DNA from: Lepeophtheirus salmonis
Lineage: Eukaryota; Arthropoda; Copepoda; Siphonostomatoida; Caligidae
NCBI RefSeq assembly: GCF_016086655.4
Contig: NC_052131.2
Location: forward strand, 39,681,705-39,745,704
Reading direction: 5' to 3'
Length of the DNA: 64,000 bases
Below, piece after piece: positions 60,248-64,000 of this stretch; position 1 is the stretch's first letter; every line of letters begins with the position of its first letter. Below the pieces are notes generated by a model. The model saw only the letters and a list, made by a program, of their open reading frames with translations, was not told the DNA's origin and ran no database searches. Position numbers and translations under genes: made by a program.

Positions 60248-60672
60248 TTAGTAAATACTTTTTACTGATAACTTGATCGTCATTTGGTGTGGATGACTCA
60301 AAACATTTTTATATGTATTTCTATAAATGACATCAGTACCAACATCCTCCATTAATTTAATGATGGTTCCTCGGGAAGGGATAGGTTTACCCGTGTATTT
60401 CTCCATAAATTTTTTGAACGTAGATGATTAGCAATGGATAAGGTTATATTACATGCAATAAGCATCTTTGTGAGATCAGAGTTAAAGTCTGACTTGATGT
60501 ATTCATCATTAACTTGATTTTTTAGATGAATATCCATGCTCTTGATATGAGATGAGGATAATGGGTGTTGCGTAATTCTAGACAGGGGACTAAAGGCACA
60601 TTTATATCGACAAATCCGACAAACCATCTGTTTCTCATCCGGTAAGTATTTTCCAAATTCCTAGGCCTCCAT
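60248..60672 (-). pseudogene. Frameshifted zinc-finger relic (CGGBP1-like, transposon-derived family)
   Basis: From ATG 60672 the frame meets a TAG at codon 4, then reads FGKYLPDEKQMVCRICRYKC, SRITQHPLSSSHIKS (a CxxC...H...H finger), FNSDLTKMLIACNITLSIAN (60620-60430). Near 60415 the frame shifts and continues KFMEKYTGKPIPSRGTI and MEDVGTDVIYRNTY to the stop at 60248. A CxxC-HxxxxH finger followed by FxxDLxxMxIxxNIPLxxxxN and EKYTGxPIP is the pattern of CGG-binding/hAT-derived proteins. The stop and the shift make it a pseudogene. It is nearly full length for the N-terminal half only. Confidence 0.65.
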
Positions 60673-63600
60673 TTTCAGAAATCCAGACAGAAGGCGACGT
60701 TATTTTTTGCATTTTATTCAGTTCTCTATCGACTATCCCCATCTAATATTATATTAATATTGAATAATAAAGGCGGGAATGATAACGTTCATGATTGATA
60801 GAAGAAGATGTATATTATTTAATCAATGATGTCATAAGTATTTCTTCTCTTCTCCTCGCACGCTTTTCTATTCTTACCAAAATTATCACCCTTACCTATA
60901 ACTACAATCCAATTATGCTTTAAGATAGAAAGGCTTGAGTATTCAAATTTTTAAAATGTTCAATGTCTATTATGATGCAATTTTAGTTTAACAGAAATTG
61001 GACAAGAGACAATGGTAGCAAGAAAAAATAGTTAAAATTGACAACATACACAACAATGTTTGATATGGATATAAATAAATAAATAGAGCATACTTTTATG
61101 TCAAATACCCAAACTCTTGTAAGTTGTACATTCTCTGTAGATTAGATTAAAGCATGAAACCAATACAACGCGACCCTTAGCTTGAGGAAATAGTATCGTC
61201 AATATTTTTAATATATGTTCGCAAAATGTTGCTTCTTCTACGACGCCACTCTGTTATTTATCTTACATTTTCCACATTTTGTACAATAAATGTATTTTCC
61301 AAGAACATGACCAAAAGCCAAAAAGAATGTCAAAAGCGTGATGTTGTTCCAACCGTTTCAATAATATGGTATTTCATATTTTATAGAAATTATATAAATC
61401 CCAAAAGCAATATTTTTTTTACAGTATTAGGTTGAATATATAATGATAAAAATATCGTACATTTATTGAAAACAGTTCTAAATTGCAATGATGTAAACGG
61501 GATCTTATTGTGTTATTTATATTAATATCATTTATAGGTCAGAGGAGTGATATAAATTCTTTAGATCAGAAAGCTAACTTAGCCTATTTTAAAATGCTAA
61601 TGGGGAATCAAGATCAATTTGGAACACTTCAGAGAGTGTGTAATTCTTGTATACTATTTTTAAGTTAATAGACCATGGAAAACGAAATAAGACGACGACG
61701 TTTGCTGAGAACTAAAAAAATTATATATAAAAAAATAAAATCAATTAAAAAAATAAAATTTTCTAATCATTCAAAACTTTCTTATCATTAAAACTTATAT
61801 ATGTATTTAATGAAAAAGATCAATAAAATTGATGGCCAAAATAAGTATCTTATTTTCTAGAAAATCAAAGGTTTGAAAATATAAAATATATATTCCGAAA
61901 TTGGAAAAAACTTGAACAAAATTGGTGTCAATTGAAACACGCACAAACAAACATATAAAATAAATTAATCGAATAAATGGAATTTCCAAATGAGACGTCA
62001 AACGCAATCCGCTTTTAAATTTACAGTTGAGACAGTGTATGTGCAGAAACAAATGAGATTAAAACATTTTGACCTTCCCCTCTCCATCACCAAATGCTAT
62101 ATAATCCTCAAACAACTAACATAATCTATTAAATCTTCACGGAACTTCCAATCGTATGAGGAGTCATCTGTAAGAAACAACATTATGACTTATTTAGATC
62201 AAGTTAAACTTGTTAAATATACAAAGAAATTTGACCTTAATGATCTAGGGAGAATATTTACTACAGTATACAGCTACTTGTAATATTACTGCTACAACAG
62301 CGGTAGTAGTTACTCTATCTTGATAATAGCTCTATGGTTAGTACCCTTGCCTATATTTTGGAAAAGTTTTAAACAGTCACCATTGATCGAGTCTTAGACT
62401 TCATATTATACTAAAATATCCAAAAATTGGAGATTGGATTATTATCAATTATCCTACCTGTACAAACTTATACTTATAATTTTATGACTAAACCAAACTT
62501 CTTTCTTATATAGATACATATTTGACATTACAACAAACATTACAAAATTATTAAGTATGAACATGACAATACAATATAAATTGGAGTAAAGGTAAATGAG
62601 TTAGAAAAGATGGACGAGTACCTATTGAAATAATTTTGATTTGATTTGTCAAAAAAAGTGTAACATTATAAAAAATTTAAAAACTTACATGTCTTTTTTT
62701 CATAACATTTGACTTAAATATATTCTACATATCATAAATTTTGAAAGTTCCAAAATTTTTGAGTTTTAATTATGAGATGTAAGCTTAATTAAAAGTTAGA
62801 TTTGGTATCAAAATGACGAATTCATGTAAATAATATTATTACTATAGATATTTTTAAATACAAAAAAGTCTTCAGATCCTATCAACACTCAAAAATATTT
62901 ATAAATGTACAATGAATGTTCATTATTTGTTTTTAAACAGTCAAGCATATTTTTAAGTTTCTTCATTTGTAATTATAACTGAATAGTTTTATTTGGTTTA
63001 TTAAGGTTTATTCCTCGCTCATTGGATCAAATATGAAACAAAAAAGAGGACTCCTTGAGCCGAATCACATTCATGAGATTTATAGCCTTTGAACGAGAAT
63101 ACACATATCAATAGTTTTTCTCGTACAAGATATTTTAAAATTGACTTTTTATTCATATTTTTCATTTCATTTCCTTTTCTATAAATTATAATTTTATTTT
63201 TTTCAAATTTTATTCTGTAATAATATAAGAATTGATATAAAATTTGACATTTTATGAGGATATCAGATTTGTATAAATACATGATTTAGTATATACCAAT
63301 AGGCATATATAGCTATGTACAATACACTAATATATATATATATATATATATAGTTGCAATCAAGATTAATAGAAATACAAGTTTAGGCCATAATGTAATC
63401 GGGCTTGCAACAATTTTCAATTTGTTGAATTTTACCGAATGCTGGACAAGACATACCGATTTTGACAAAACACGCGACCAATTCAATTTTATGACGTCAC
63501 TATTGCTAGAATTTTCAATTTGCTGGGTGGTAAAAGAGAAGAAATTGACAAAGCACGCGACCTTTTATATTCTATGTCGCCATTATTAAAAAACTTGGTG

Positions 63601-64000
63601 GAAGTCCAACATCAGTCATACATGTGTTATGTTATAAATTATTGAGCCTTAACTTTTGTTTTCTAGTCGCGAGTCTATCATTGTGTAATAATTTCAAGTC
63701 ACAAGCCTATAAAATATGTACTCGTGAATTGCGAAGTTATTTTAAATCGAGTCCATATTTTCGAAATTATACCTATCTCTGCCTGTTAATATTAATCATT
63801 GATTGTAACACTTCATCCCTTGCTAATTAATCAGCATTAAATAATGAAGTTCAAGTAAGATATTTAAATAAATGCCCCTTTCCGCAATAAATACTCTTAA
63901 ATAAAAATAAAATATTTCCGCATTTTTTTTTAAAAGTTAGTAGTTAGACTTATGGGTTCACAGACATTTTCCTTCAGAAACATATTTAAAAAAATAGTTG
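60673..64000. other. Intergenic AT-rich DNA with small repeats
   Basis: No gene recognised. Contains a (TA)n run at about 63329-63352 and, at 63440-63640, an 83-bp imperfect tandem duplication around TTGACAAARCACGCGACC (starts 63462 and 63545). The segment AACTTGGTGGAAGTCCAACA (63592) matches AGCTTGGTGGAAGTCAAACA at 7121. Confidence 0.45.

Noticed and set aside
1..64000. CRISPR array, bacterial operons or riboswitches
   Set aside because: No regularly spaced identical repeats with unique spacers. Intron-split coding and transposon content are those of an animal genome.

Overview
The window looks like AT-rich, repeat-dense animal nuclear DNA. There are no bacterial-style operons. Coding sequence is split by short GT-AG introns, and most of the rest is decayed DNA transposons, MITE-like elements, simple sequence and homopolymer runs. 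The one clear gene encodes an arthropod venom-allergen-like CAP protein. Together with the abundance of mariner, hAT, piggyBac and P-like relics, this suggests a crustacean, and a parasitic copepod of the salmon-louse type is my best guess. The organism assignment is inference from style, not from a diagnostic marker.

The single well-supported gene is on the minus strand at 32630-26688. Seven exons join in one frame with consensus splice sites and give a 529-residue secreted protein: signal peptide, CAP/SCP domain, Cys-rich tail, long Thr-rich (mucin-like) linker, and C-terminal MAM-like domain. A short 3' UTR with an AATAAA lies 11 bases past the stop.

Layout. 1-5.8 kb: two internally deleted mariner copies (181-890 and 5104-5818) sharing the same truncated design, with MITE-like repeats between. 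5.8-26.6 kb: no convincing host gene; a Helitron-type helicase remnant (13215-13500), a MITE with mariner-like ends (17358-17696), and several copies of three interspersed repeat families. 26.7-32.6 kb: the CAP-MAM gene. 33-41 kb: a pogo-like MITE, a hAT (ZBED5/FAM200-like) transposase relic directly followed by a piggyBac relic, then a mariner-type relic between GAACGGAACGC-rich repeats. 42.7-47 kb: another mariner relic and two copies of a duplicated repeat. 49-53.5 kb: a 58-bp tandem repeat, a retrotransposon zinc-knuckle/protease fragment, a hAT dimerisation-domain relic, and a complete non-autonomous hAT-like element with terminal repeats. 55.4-57.9 kb: a P-element/THAP9-like transposase pseudogene with a partial second copy upstream. 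58.4-59 kb: two adjacent ORFs that could be the last exons of an unidentified gene. 60.2-60.7 kb: a frameshifted zinc-finger relic. 60.7-64 kb: AT-rich sequence with a small tandem repeat.

Proteins were identified by reading motifs by eye, without database searches. Boundaries of degenerate elements are approximate unless terminal repeats are stated.
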